A stretch of DNA of 40,218 nucleotides from a virus: positions 1 to 40,218 of IMG/VR virus record IMGVR_UViG_3300013131_000006; one strand, written 5' to 3'. The notes under the pieces are model-generated. The model was not told the DNA's origin. It did not search any database and saw only the letters and a list, made by a program, of their open reading frames with translations. Each line of letters begins with the position of its first letter. The first letter of the stretch is position 1. Position numbers and translations under genes: made by a program. Below, piece by piece: positions 27,583-36,469 of this stretch.

Positions 27583-27948
27583 TTACGAAAACCAAATTAA
27601 CTCTCTGAATAATTTTGTTCCTGTATTTTGTAAAATGTACAAGAATTTTAATCCGTCTTCCGTTTCTATTATCTCAATTCTATTGCCAATTGTTACCGTA
27701 CCGTCCAAATCGGAAATCTGTCCACCACCAGTTACTTTGTTTGCAAGTACATTGTAGGCGAAAACTCTCGTGTTTGCGCCGGAAGCCGTTTTCGTGAAGT
27801 AAATAGTGTCATATCCGTCATAAGCGTAGTATGAACCTGTCGTCGGAGTTTCCGATTGTGGAGAGAAGAAATATCCGTATTTCCACCTGCCTGTAGGTAT
27901 GTCGTAAATGTCGACGGTATTTGACGAACTACCTCTTGGAAAAAACAT
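27583..27948 (-). CDS. Kelch/beta-propeller-like fragment protein, 121 aa
   Basis: The repeated phrases FPRGSSSNTVDIYDIPTGRW, AYDGYDTIYFTK and VFAYNVLANKV look like blades of a Kelch-type propeller, but only two or three are present, so it is either a partial propeller or a small beta domain. The ribosome site AAGGAAG is good. Probably a tail or receptor-linked protein. Confidence 0.6.
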   Translation of the reverse strand: MFFPRGSSSNTVDIYDIPTGRWKYGYFFSPQSETPTTGSYYAYDGYDTIYFTKTASGANTRVFAYNVLANKVTGGGQISDLDGTVTIGNRIEIIETEDGLKFLYILQNTGTKLFRELIWFS

Positions 27949-27978
27949 CCATCTTCCTTTAAGAAATGAATCAATCTT

Positions 27979-28185
27979 TTACGAAATAACCTTTTCTGCC
28001 ATGTCTATGAGCGCCTTGAAAATTCCAGTGTCAACCTTGCTTTTTTCGATTTCTTTTATAATCGACTCCGTGTTCTTTCCGGATTGCTTTTTAAGAATAT
28101 CCAAATCAAGCTCCTTCAATTCTTCAGGAGTAGCTATCTTCGCGAGAAGTTCCCTTAGTTTTCTTTTCTGTTCCTCGGTTATCAT
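27979..28185 (-). CDS. Small helical protein, 68 aa
   Basis: All helix, charged (EEQKRKLRELLAKIATPEEL). The start overlaps the ATP-grasp stop (GATGA). No family recognised. Perhaps a small virion or lysis helper. Confidence 0.6.
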   Translation of the reverse strand: MITEEQKRKLRELLAKIATPEELKELDLDILKKQSGKNTESIIKEIEKSKVDTGIFKALIDMAEKVIS

Positions 28186-29624
28186 CGCTTTAGGATTTCT
28201 TTTATTTGCTTCTTGATCGTCGTAAGCGCGTCTTCATCCTTTTCCTCGTCAAGATATCCCCATTCGATAAGGTCGTTTCTGCTTGAGTGATAATTCGATT
28301 TCTTGAAGTCATTCCTCCAAAATCCGCTCGGTACTACTATCTTTTTCAGAAGATCCTCTGTCCTTTCGGCTGCTTCGTCTACGGTCTTCCCCATTCCAGT
28401 AACCGTTACGACGTATCCTTCATGATTTGCTACCCGAAGCATTCCGTTTTCATTATACACCCCATCGAAGTGGATATTCAAATAATCTTCACGAGACAGC
28501 TTCTGTTTGAACATGACAGGAACACCGTATGAATCGGAAAGCCTCTTGCTCATCATTTTGAAAATCTCATCATCACTGCTAATTTTCTCATTTTTATCTT
28601 CATTCTCTTCCTTCTCTGCAACGGCAGGAAACGGCTTCGTATACAGCCAAGACACTATACAATATCCATGATTGTACTTATAGTTTTCTTGCTGTTCTCC
28701 ATCAGCTATTGCCTTGAAGAACTCTCCCCACGGAGATTCCTGTATAGCTATTTGCGCGGAAGTAGCAGGGACTCCCATCCGCGGAGTGAACTCGAGAAAA
28801 TAGCAACCATCGTCGTTGATAATACAGTTCACGTCTATGTCTCCCCTAAAATCAATCTTTTCAAGCGCCGGACGAAGTTTGTCTAGCGTCTCGGAGAAAA
28901 TCTTTGAATTTTTAGCCTTCACATAGTGCATCACTGTGAACATTTCTCCAGTGCTCTCACCCATATTTCCTGCCATGAGTGGCTTGTGTTCCCAGTTTTC
29001 CTCGCATATCTCGTCACCATCAGCGTCCTTCTGGAACTCGAACCCGTTCCAATATGAGCCGCATGCGAACTCGTGGCCTTCGACCTTTTCTTGTAGTACG
29101 AACTCTTGTTTGAGTCCTTTCGGCCATATTTCAATAAGTTTGTCAGTCTTCGCGATAACGTCCTCGGAATTTTCCATTTTTGCCACTGAATTGAGTCCTT
29201 TTATGATGTCGAGGTGTCCCATCTGCTTGAGAACCCACTTCCCTCCTTCTTTCTCGATGATTTCCTTCGCCTCTTTGAGGTCTTTTACAGGTCTTACTTT
29301 CGGTACCATCAATCCACACGCTTCAGCTATTTTATTCGCTTTCACGCGATCAAGTTCTATCTCGTCTGTCTTTTTACCGCCTCCAATAACAGAAATTCCT
29401 TCCGAACGCAACAATGCTGGCTCTCCGTCCATCTTGTCGTCGTATACGACGAGGTCGCATGTTCTCGCATAGTCAAGACGCTTCTCGAACGGTATCCGCT
29501 TGAGAGTTCCTTTGAGAACGTCGTTTTCTTCTCTTTGCGCTATCGCTATGTCGTTTCCCTCATTCTTCATGCGAAGAGCAAGGTCAGGAGCGAGAAAGTC
29601 GTTTGTTACGTAGAGAATCTTCAT
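28182..29624 (-). CDS. PurD-like ATP-grasp ligase
   Basis: 480 residues from ATG 29624 (ATATG), which follows the upstream stop by 1 base; the open frame reaches 29783 but overlaps that gene. Starts MKILYVTNDFLAPDLALRMK, then an ATP-grasp fold with KWVLKQMG, FVLQEKVEGHEFACGSYW, GDIDVNCIINDDGCYFLEFT (ATP/metal Glu and Asp) and VTVTGMGKTVDEAAERTEDL. The order and length match GAR synthetase (PurD). The neighbours are virion and lysis genes, so it may ligate an amino acid onto something other than phosphoribosylamine. Substrate unknown. Confidence 0.75.
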   Translation of the reverse strand: MKILYVTNDFLAPDLALRMKNEGNDIAIAQREENDVLKGTLKRIPFEKRLDYARTCDLVVYDDKMDGEPALLRSEGISVIGGGKKTDEIELDRVKANKIAEACGLMVPKVRPVKDLKEAKEIIEKEGGKWVLKQMGHLDIIKGLNSVAKMENSEDVIAKTDKLIEIWPKGLKQEFVLQEKVEGHEFACGSYWNGFEFQKDADGDEICEENWEHKPLMAGNMGESTGEMFTVMHYVKAKNSKIFSETLDKLRPALEKIDFRGDIDVNCIINDDGCYFLEFTPRMGVPATSAQIAIQESPWGEFFKAIADGEQQENYKYNHGYCIVSWLYTKPFPAVAEKEENEDKNEKISSDDEIFKMMSKRLSDSYGVPVMFKQKLSREDYLNIHFDGVYNENGMLRVANHEGYVVTVTGMGKTVDEAAERTEDLLKKIVVPSGFWRNDFKKSNYHSSRNDLIEWGYLDEEKDEDALTTIKKQIKEILKR

Positions 29625-29625
29625 A

Positions 29626-32475
29626 TTATTTGGTCTTTCCTGGTGCTTTTGCTTTGTGAGCCTGGTTCCAGATGTCGGTGAGTTGTTGTTTGGTATAAAA
29701 GTTTGGTTTTTCGGTATTCCACAAAACGCTAAATGTTCCCTTCCCAGACATTTTTGGATATACCATTCCATCATAATTTCCACTCTTTCTTATGTTATCT
29801 GCTAATGTTTGTCCAAATACTAGTCCTCCATCTTTTTCTGCTATTTTACTTCCAACAACACTAGACCATAAATCTTTTCCATCAGCAGCGTTTGAACCAT
29901 ATTTTTGTATATCTCTTTCAGAAACTCCATATTTTTTAAGCAAATTTTTTGCGTCTTTTATTGATGCTCCATCTAATTCTTTATTCAAATCAAACATTTT
30001 TGCTCCATTTTTATCAACAGCCATGGTCTCTCCTTTAACCAGAGATGAATAAAAATCAGCATCTCCTTTGCTTGCTGTGTATAATCCTTTCCCATAAGTA
30101 AACGACCCTTCTCCACTTCCTATTTTGGAAGAATCGAATTTGCTAAACGACTTTTTTGCGCCATGGTAATCTTGAAAACTATTCAAAAACTCCTCTGCAC
30201 TCTTATATTTCCGAGCCTCACTGAGTAAGGATTGGTCTGTGGATACTTGGTTGGCTTTATTCCAGATGTCGGTGAGTTGGGATTTGGTAGGGGATACAGA
30301 CTTTGGATTTATAACTACAAGCTCTTTCTCTCCTCCACCGATGTAAACGGCATCAACTTTTTGTTTCCTTAAGAATCCTATGTAGTCCTCCAAATCCACA
30401 GCGTCTTCAATACCATCGATAGAAACAACTCTTGCATTCGGCTTTAACTTAGCCTCAACGATTTTCCCGTCTTTTGTAAGCGTCGAGAAGATTCCTGCCT
30501 CCTTTGGTGTTTCTGCAAATGAAATCGTGCTCTGCATTTTCCCGTATCCGCCACCTCTGTAAGCGCTTTTCGGTAGTTTGCTTCCTGGAATAAACCCAGA
30601 AGACATAATGCTATCGGCGCTACCAGAGCTTGTTCCGTGGTAAAAAGTATCAGATTTTAATGCTACGTCTTTTATTCTACCAGATAACTGTTGTTCAATC
30701 GTTTTTGGAGTCTCTGATATGATATTTACTCCCGCCAGGTCCTCATAAGAAGTTCCTCTCCAATTATTTTTCTTACCAGATAGAATGTCATTTATAGAAT
30801 CCTCATTTAGTATTTGCTTCAAGTATTCAAGATCATTTTTGTCTTGGATGTTTACAGTTGTTTTGTATTTCTTGGCTTCCTCTAATAGTCCTCCATATCC
30901 CTTTTCACCTTTCGAAACGTCTTGAATAGATAGACCGCCTTTTCCTTCCATGTATTTACCGACTCCTCCTCTTATTTTCTCCTTTGTCGGAGCAATAGCG
31001 CCAGGGATTCCACCGATTACGCTTCCTGTTTTTTCGAGAGCTGTACCAGTCGCTTTTGCTGCGACACTAAGAGCTTCTGATATCATGTTTCCTTCACCTG
31101 ATGCAAGCGCATCTGCTATTCTTGACTTTACAGAAGCAGAAAGCGTATTCCATCCGGTAGACTCTGTAAGTTTTACTAGATTTTTCATTATAATACCACC
31201 TTCGACAGCACCTAGCGGTCCTCCATGCGCGAATCCGGCAGCGGTTCCAGCGGCTTGCGCCATCTTCTGTCCGAGAGGAGCAGCCTGTCCTGTCTTTCGT
31301 TCTATCGTAGCAGACAAAACTCCATGCATTCGCTTCCAGAAAGTGAACTCGTTGTTTATTGCAGCTATATCAGGATTAGCTTTTGCCAGCTCGTTACGGA
31401 TAGAATTTGCTACCGTCTTACGAGCAGAGAGGATATCAGAATCCTTCAGTCCGAGTCCGAATCCCTTTCCTGCTTTGTTAATCATCTCGTCAAGTGTCTG
31501 TCTGTACTCACGAAGAAGCCTCGTAGGTGCGTTTTCATCACCGACTATGCTCATAAGCTCGTCACGGAGCTGTCCTAGCTTTCCGTATCTTACGGCGTTT
31601 CCTTCAGGAACGATAAATTTTCCGTCAGCTCCTTTTATCGTAAGTTTGTCCATCGCTCCTGCTATCGATTCTAGTATCGGCTTGACTGATGTCTGATGTT
31701 CTTCTGGCAGTGCCGACCACGCTGCCTCAAGTTGCTGCGATGCTCCAGAAAGCCCTTCCTCCGCCTTAGAAAGAAGTCCTTTTAGTGAAAACGCCTTTAT
31801 TCCACGATTTGCAATTTCCGGCACTATCTTTGCCGTTGTTTGCTTCATTTCCTTTGTTGTCGGAGCAAGAACCTTAGCGTATTGCCTTTCTGCCGCGCTA
31901 CGGAGAGCAGCCGAACCAGCACCAGCCTCCTTCATAAATCCTCCAGCGCTCGTTATAGCCTTTCCGATTATAGGTGCTGCCACTTCTGCTACTTTCCCAG
32001 TAACAGCGCCAATTCCTGCTCCAGTGGCTATACCTCCGATTCCAGCGTTCTCTTCCATAGCGGAACCAGCTCCGAATGCCGCTGCTGATGCTACCGGACC
32101 TCCGAAAATAAGAGAACCGGTCTTTAACGTCGCACCTGCCAATTCTTCAGCCGTTGGTGCCTTAATGTACTTTTTAGCATCTTGACTCACCATGCTCGGA
32201 GCAATAGCACTTCCGAATATGTCTGCCGTCTTTCCAAATCCTGTCTTATCAGCAATCCAGTTAGCCGCCTTTCCTACTATGCCAAAATCACGCTCAGCGG
32301 CAGAAGGACCGCTAACAGATGTACTCGACTGTATAGTAGAATCATTGTAGTCGCTAATCTGGCCCTTGTATTGAGGGTACTTCTGAACCATCTTCTGTAC
32401 TAGTGTCGCGTCGTCGAGACTCTGGTACTGAGGATATTTTTGTTTTACAGACTGAGCGAACTCTTGTGATGTCAT
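29626..32475 (-). CDS. Large internal virion protein with two ADP-ribosyltransferase-like modules
   Basis: 949 residues. The N-terminus has two YPQY motifs (QKYPQYQSLDDATL, QKYPQYKGQI). A Gly/Ala-rich hydrophobic stretch (about residues 105-175) could cross membranes during ejection, followed by helical middle parts. From about residue 530 come two modules, each opening with LL(E/S)EA(K/R)KYK and closing with QLTDIWN(K/Q)A. Module 1 has FYHGTSS near residue 611; module 2 has DYHGAKKSF near 770 and GKGLYT. The YHG-x motifs are typical of the NAD-binding site of ADP-ribosyltransferases. It may be injected to modify host proteins, as T4 Alt is (inference). Confidence 0.75.
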   Translation of the reverse strand: MTSQEFAQSVKQKYPQYQSLDDATLVQKMVQKYPQYKGQISDYNDSTIQSSTSVSGPSAAERDFGIVGKAANWIADKTGFGKTADIFGSAIAPSMVSQDAKKYIKAPTAEELAGATLKTGSLIFGGPVASAAAFGAGSAMEENAGIGGIATGAGIGAVTGKVAEVAAPIIGKAITSAGGFMKEAGAGSAALRSAAERQYAKVLAPTTKEMKQTTAKIVPEIANRGIKAFSLKGLLSKAEEGLSGASQQLEAAWSALPEEHQTSVKPILESIAGAMDKLTIKGADGKFIVPEGNAVRYGKLGQLRDELMSIVGDENAPTRLLREYRQTLDEMINKAGKGFGLGLKDSDILSARKTVANSIRNELAKANPDIAAINNEFTFWKRMHGVLSATIERKTGQAAPLGQKMAQAAGTAAGFAHGGPLGAVEGGIIMKNLVKLTESTGWNTLSASVKSRIADALASGEGNMISEALSVAAKATGTALEKTGSVIGGIPGAIAPTKEKIRGGVGKYMEGKGGLSIQDVSKGEKGYGGLLEEAKKYKTTVNIQDKNDLEYLKQILNEDSINDILSGKKNNWRGTSYEDLAGVNIISETPKTIEQQLSGRIKDVALKSDTFYHGTSSGSADSIMSSGFIPGSKLPKSAYRGGGYGKMQSTISFAETPKEAGIFSTLTKDGKIVEAKLKPNARVVSIDGIEDAVDLEDYIGFLRKQKVDAVYIGGGEKELVVINPKSVSPTKSQLTDIWNKANQVSTDQSLLSEARKYKSAEEFLNSFQDYHGAKKSFSKFDSSKIGSGEGSFTYGKGLYTASKGDADFYSSLVKGETMAVDKNGAKMFDLNKELDGASIKDAKNLLKKYGVSERDIQKYGSNAADGKDLWSSVVGSKIAEKDGGLVFGQTLADNIRKSGNYDGMVYPKMSGKGTFSVLWNTEKPNFYTKQQLTDIWNQAHKAKAPGKTK

Positions 32476-34169
32476 AGTATTCCGAGAGGGTCATTTTCCG
32501 GACCAGAAGAAACAGCTCCTATACCGCTCTGAACAGGAACAACCGGTGACGTGTTTCCTAGAGCGTTGATTCGATAGTTAATGAGACGCTGAACCTCGGT
32601 AAGGGAAGATTGCAACTGGTTGACTCCGTAGTTTGCGTTGATTTGCGAGTTTGCCAATCCCCATGCCGCCTCCGTAGGCGCATATCCTCCCTGAGCAAGG
32701 TTTGCAAACTCTTCCTTGAGCGTGTTGACAGCTGCAAGATATTGAGCAGCGAGTTGACCTGCCGGAGTATTTCCTTGAGTCTGTGATATGACTTCAAGCT
32801 TTGCCTTGTTGTAAAATTGAAGTCCGCTTTGCGCCATCTGCTGCGCAAGTTGAGAAACCTCATTTATTGTACTTACTACTGAACCGGCTAGACCCTGATA
32901 CCGTATCATCTGCGAAGAGTTCATTCCTGTAACCCACTTTTTCGCTGCTGAAAATTTCAGTTCAGCGTTCTGAGGATTATAATTCGGGTCAAGCTTTATA
33001 GCGTCAGCTATTGCTCTATTTCTCGCGCCTCCATACGCAGAAATCATGCTCGGAGCGACTGAGCCGTCAACAAGACTCTGTGCCATTATCTGGCTATCAC
33101 TTTTTACTGTCGTTCCGGTCTTTCTCCTCGCAATCTCATATGCCATCGCCTGAAGTCCTTCAAGCGGGCTATTGTATTTCACGTAGAATCCACCTTCACT
33201 TCCTGGTCTCGGACTTCCCTTTCTGTCCTCTCCCATGTTCGGATTCCATGTAACGCCACCGTAGTTATTATTGACAGAAGCGACGTTTGATGTTCCAAAG
33301 TTAGACTCAAGTTTCATCATTGCCGCAAGCATTTTGATATCTATACCGTACTGGGAAGCCACCTGGTTCATCATGTCTCCGGTTATCGGAGAGTTCGGCG
33401 CTACTCTTGCGATGTAGTCTCCTACGTTATCAGGCATCGTCGAGTATATTGACTGGACGGTAGCTGAATAGTTAGGATTTACTGGGTTGTATGACGCTAT
33501 GTTGTATCCGTTTATTGAGCCTCCTCCTATTCCAAGAGATTCAAGGTATCCTGGCATGCTTTGATTTATCGCGTCTATCGCTCCTGGGTTACTGGAGATT
33601 GTTTTCATGATATCCTGCCTCGCGGTTTCCTGCTGACTCCATACGTCAGAAACCTGCTTGACGGCCTGGTCTATCGTGTTCCTTCTCCCGCTTACCTCAT
33701 CGTTTATAGCTCGTATTTCACTGGCTACGCGATCAATGTTGTTCGAGTCTATCGCGTGCCTAAGAGCAGGAGTGAGAGCTTTTTTCTCCTCGTCTGAAAG
33801 AGGAGTATCGAACATGTGCTTCAGAAGCGTGTTCTTCGTCTTGTTCATCGAAGCATCCTTGTTCAACTGGTCCTGCATTTGTGCGATTACCCTCGTGAAC
33901 GCATACGGGTCTGATTTCGCGGCAGAAGAAGGCATAACGTCAGGAACCGGAAAAGAAGAATTTGCCGTCGTATTTCCGTACTGGTTATTTCCAGTATCAA
34001 TTGATTTCTGATTGCTTATTCCAAACGGGTCTGCAACATCGGCTCCTGGTATGGTGCTGTGCTGATATGGGTCAGTTTGCGGCTGAAGTTGTCCCGCCTG
34101 ATCCTGAAGACCACTTCCTATCTGCGTGAAAATGTTATTCTTCAGGCGGTCCTGTATCCATTCAAACAT
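32472..34169 (-). CDS. Virion-associated murein hydrolase protein
   Basis: 565 residues. The middle domain (about residues 255-350: SPITGDMMNQVASQYGIDIK, MMKLESNFGTSNVAS, YNSPLEGLQAMAYEIARR) is a glucosaminidase/lysozyme-like fold with Glu in KLESNFG as the catalytic residue. The N-terminal part is polar and Gln-rich, the C-terminal part helical. It overlaps the next gene by 4 bases. It probably opens a small hole in the wall during DNA entry, as other internal core proteins do. Confidence 0.8.
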   Translation of the reverse strand: MFEWIQDRLKNNIFTQIGSGLQDQAGQLQPQTDPYQHSTIPGADVADPFGISNQKSIDTGNNQYGNTTANSSFPVPDVMPSSAAKSDPYAFTRVIAQMQDQLNKDASMNKTKNTLLKHMFDTPLSDEEKKALTPALRHAIDSNNIDRVASEIRAINDEVSGRRNTIDQAVKQVSDVWSQQETARQDIMKTISSNPGAIDAINQSMPGYLESLGIGGGSINGYNIASYNPVNPNYSATVQSIYSTMPDNVGDYIARVAPNSPITGDMMNQVASQYGIDIKMLAAMMKLESNFGTSNVASVNNNYGGVTWNPNMGEDRKGSPRPGSEGGFYVKYNSPLEGLQAMAYEIARRKTGTTVKSDSQIMAQSLVDGSVAPSMISAYGGARNRAIADAIKLDPNYNPQNAELKFSAAKKWVTGMNSSQMIRYQGLAGSVVSTINEVSQLAQQMAQSGLQFYNKAKLEVISQTQGNTPAGQLAAQYLAAVNTLKEEFANLAQGGYAPTEAAWGLANSQINANYGVNQLQSSLTEVQRLINYRINALGNTSPVVPVQSGIGAVSSGPENDPLGIL

Positions 34170-34172
34170 AAA

Positions 34173-35039
34173 CTATGACTTTAGTTTTAATAGCGCGGCA
34201 CTCTGAAGGTCCTGGTACTTCTGTTGAACATCGGCAAGTTTAGCCGTTGCCTGTGTTCCTGCAAGTTCAGTGCCATACAAATCAGTCGATACGCCTTCAA
34301 TACCAACACCAGTCTGTGAAGCTGCTACTCCCGGTATAGAAGGAAGCCCCATCGAGTTCAAAGCCGAAGTACCGTACTTTTTCTCGAATCCGCTTGTAAG
34401 TGACTGCAAGTTTGACTTAATTTGAGCCCTCGTTGATGTTATTACGTCTGATTGTGACTTATCAAGCGACGTTTTTGCCTGCTGTTTGAATCCTGAATAA
34501 GAACGACCAGCCGCCGCCTCCTGTTCAGCGAGATTCTTCCTTGCCGTCATTTGATCGGTAGAAATCTGTCCGAGTGATGCCGCGTCGATAGCCGTCATCG
34601 TTGCGAGCGTGTCCTTGAAGTCCTTTTGCGCGGTAGCAAGGTCATCGGCGTAGTATTTCTTTATCGTTTCGTCGTTCTGCGCCTCGCTGTAAAGTTTCTT
34701 TAGAGTCTTCGAATCAAGAACAGCCGGAATGGCGGAATTTGAAGTAAGGAGATTTGATAGATATTTTGAAGAAGTTGACAAAAACGCCTGTCCTCCACTT
34801 GACAGTTGAGACCAATCCTCGGCGGATACTCCACGAGGAATATTCGAAGAAGACGATGCCTTTCCTTGGTTTTTAGCAGACTTGCTATAATCTACTGCGA
34901 CGCCTGCCTTTTGTGCCGCTTTTTCTCTAGCGGAAAGTTTTGACGATGCCTTTCCTTGGTTTTTAGCAGACTTGCTATAATCTACTGCGACGCCTGCCTT
35001 TTGTGCCGCTTTTTCTCTAGCGGAAAGTTTTTTTGCCAT
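34173..35039 (-). CDS. Internal virion or tail protein with duplicated N-terminus
   Basis: 288 residues. Residues 4-63 are two identical copies of a 30-residue unit (KLSAREKAAQKAGVAVDYSK...). Then come Ser-rich parts and long helices (GQISTDQMTARKNLAEQEAA), as in small ejection proteins. A promoter lies just before it, with the expected start on the AUG. Function unknown; role by position. Confidence 0.7.
   Translation of the reverse strand: MAKKLSAREKAAQKAGVAVDYSKSAKNQGKASSKLSAREKAAQKAGVAVDYSKSAKNQGKASSSSNIPRGVSAEDWSQLSSGGQAFLSTSSKYLSNLLTSNSAIPAVLDSKTLKKLYSEAQNDETIKKYYADDLATAQKDFKDTLATMTAIDAASLGQISTDQMTARKNLAEQEAAAGRSYSGFKQQAKTSLDKSQSDVITSTRAQIKSNLQSLTSGFEKKYGTSALNSMGLPSIPGVAASQTGVGIEGVSTDLYGTELAGTQATAKLADVQQKYQDLQSAALLKLKS
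34852..35031 (-). repeat. Perfect 90-bp tandem duplication
   Basis: 34852-34941 and 34942-35031 are identical at all 90 bases, adding 30 codons in frame to the N-terminus of the gene. Identity at third positions means the copy is very recent or kept by recombination. Confidence 0.97.
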
Positions 35040-35045
35040 ACTTTA

Positions 35046-35075
35046 ATTATACCATTTTTTCTTATGTTTTGTCCA
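35046..35075 (-). promoter_or_regulatory. Promoter inside the tail block
   Basis: TGGACA (35070-35075), 18-base spacer, TATAAT (35046-35051) with TGG before the -10 (extended) on the minus strand. The start is expected at 35039, the A of the AUG, so the transcript would be leaderless. Confidence 0.75.
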
Positions 35076-35079
35076 GTGT

Positions 35080-35859
35080 TCACACTATCTTATCTCTCGT
35101 TATGACGTATTTTATATCGTACAGGTCTCCTCCGGTAGCGGAAAAGTTACCAGCGACAAAATATATGTCAGAACTGTCAACGTAATATGTGAATATTGTA
35201 CCGTCAGGATTACCATATGGAATCCTCGACCCGTTGTTGTTTTCGAAAGCGTAAACGATAGGAACATACCCCAACCCATGATGGACGCTCTTTACGGTCA
35301 TGTCATAGTCTACGAGAGTAACGCTAGTCGTTCCTGATATACCGAGGTCTTGCTTGAACGCATTTCCTACGAAAAATTTGAGCTGCCTTACATCGGTTAT
35401 ATCAGTAAGAGATAGTCCGCTTTTCGCTATTTTAAGCTTTCCTGATACATTATCGTTACCGCTTCCAACAGCGTTATTTATTGAATTTCCGAAAATAGAA
35501 TAATAAAAATCAGTCTGTACATAGTCATACGACATTGTAATGTCGTTATATACCGTGTATGTTTCGAAATAGAGCTTATCGCTGTCGATGGTTACGATTC
35601 CTCCGTCAAGAGCGTTTCCGATGAACCCTACGCACGGACTCCAGCAACCATTCGGAACACCGACTATCGTTGACGTCTGAACTTTCATGAATGCCGAATA
35701 CGCCGGATAATACCCTAAAGAATGTTGGAAATATCCAGTATTTGATATGTTTTTAGTCCCAGACTTAATTTCAACGAGACAATCTCTATTGCTTGTTAAA
35801 ACGAGACTCTTCTCATTATCGTAAACTGAATTTCCTGGTTTTGCTATTATTAAAGCCAT
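35080..35859 (-). CDS. Tail fibre-like protein with two HGLGY-type modules
   Basis: 259 residues, beta-rich. The motif HSLGYYPAYSAFM (about residue 46) and HHGLGYVPIVYAF (about 194) mark two copies of a beta module; a third copy is in the next gene upstream. This kind of module is common in phage fibres and receptor-binding proteins. It overlaps the upstream gene by 10 bases. Confidence 0.65.
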   Translation of the reverse strand: MALIIAKPGNSVYDNEKSLVLTSNRDCLVEIKSGTKNISNTGYFQHSLGYYPAYSAFMKVQTSTIVGVPNGCWSPCVGFIGNALDGGIVTIDSDKLYFETYTVYNDITMSYDYVQTDFYYSIFGNSINNAVGSGNDNVSGKLKIAKSGLSLTDITDVRQLKFFVGNAFKQDLGISGTTSVTLVDYDMTVKSVHHGLGYVPIVYAFENNNGSRIPYGNPDGTIFTYYVDSSDIYFVAGNFSATGGDLYDIKYVITRDKIV

Positions 35860-36272
35860 TCATCAAGTGTTATTATATATCCGAATGTGAGCGTTTTACC
35901 ATATTCCGGAGCCTCGATATACAATGTCAAATTGTTTTCGTCTATCGATTGAAATACGTTCAGAAAACTCGCATTATAATAAAATATATACCATCCTGTA
36001 ACATCGGTAACCTTTATCTGTGTGCTTCCGGGATACGAAGGATACGATGAAAAATCAGCGAAAACGAAAGATTGTGGCTTATATCCGAGTCCGTGGTTTA
36101 TAACTGATTGACCATAGTATCCAAGCGCACCACCAGCCGTATTAGTCGATAATGTTTCTGTTCCTTGCGATATTATTTTATATACCGGATAGTCAGAATG
36201 AAGCGCGAACCTCCATATATCGTTTGAATCTATGTCCGTTTCTCCTGTTTTCAGTATCTTAAACTTAGCCAT
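35850..36272 (-). CDS. Tail fibre-like protein with one HGLGY module
   Basis: 140 residues with NHGLGYKPQSFVF, related to the two modules of the downstream gene. Tyr/Phe-rich beta protein. It overlaps both neighbours by a few bases. Likely part of the same fibre or tail tip. Confidence 0.65.
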   Translation of the reverse strand: MAKFKILKTGETDIDSNDIWRFALHSDYPVYKIISQGTETLSTNTAGGALGYYGQSVINHGLGYKPQSFVFADFSSYPSYPGSTQIKVTDVTGWYIFYYNASFLNVFQSIDENNLTLYIEAPEYGKTLTFGYIITLDEWL

Positions 36273-36468
36273 TTGGGTCGAGTATTACGACTACATTACC
36301 GGAAGTATCAACCATCATTATTTTTCCCTGAATGTACGTATTTCCTCGTATTGAACCGCCTGAACCGTAACTGTTTGTCGAATTAGCGTCTGAATACGCG
36401 CCATCAAGAGGTTGATTGATAGCGCTCCCGTCATCATTCGTCATGTTCCCAAAGTTGTCGAAAATCAT
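36265..36468 (-). CDS. Small beta-type virion protein, 67 aa
   Basis: Asn/Gly/Ser-rich N-terminus (NMTNDDGSAINQPLDG), then IQGKIMMVDTSGNVVVILDP, like the short start or linker pieces of phage fibres. It overlaps the next gene by 8 bases. No family recognised. Confidence 0.6.
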   Translation of the reverse strand: MIFDNFGNMTNDDGSAINQPLDGAYSDANSTNSYGSGGSIRGNTYIQGKIMMVDTSGNVVVILDPNG

Positions 36469-36469
36469 A

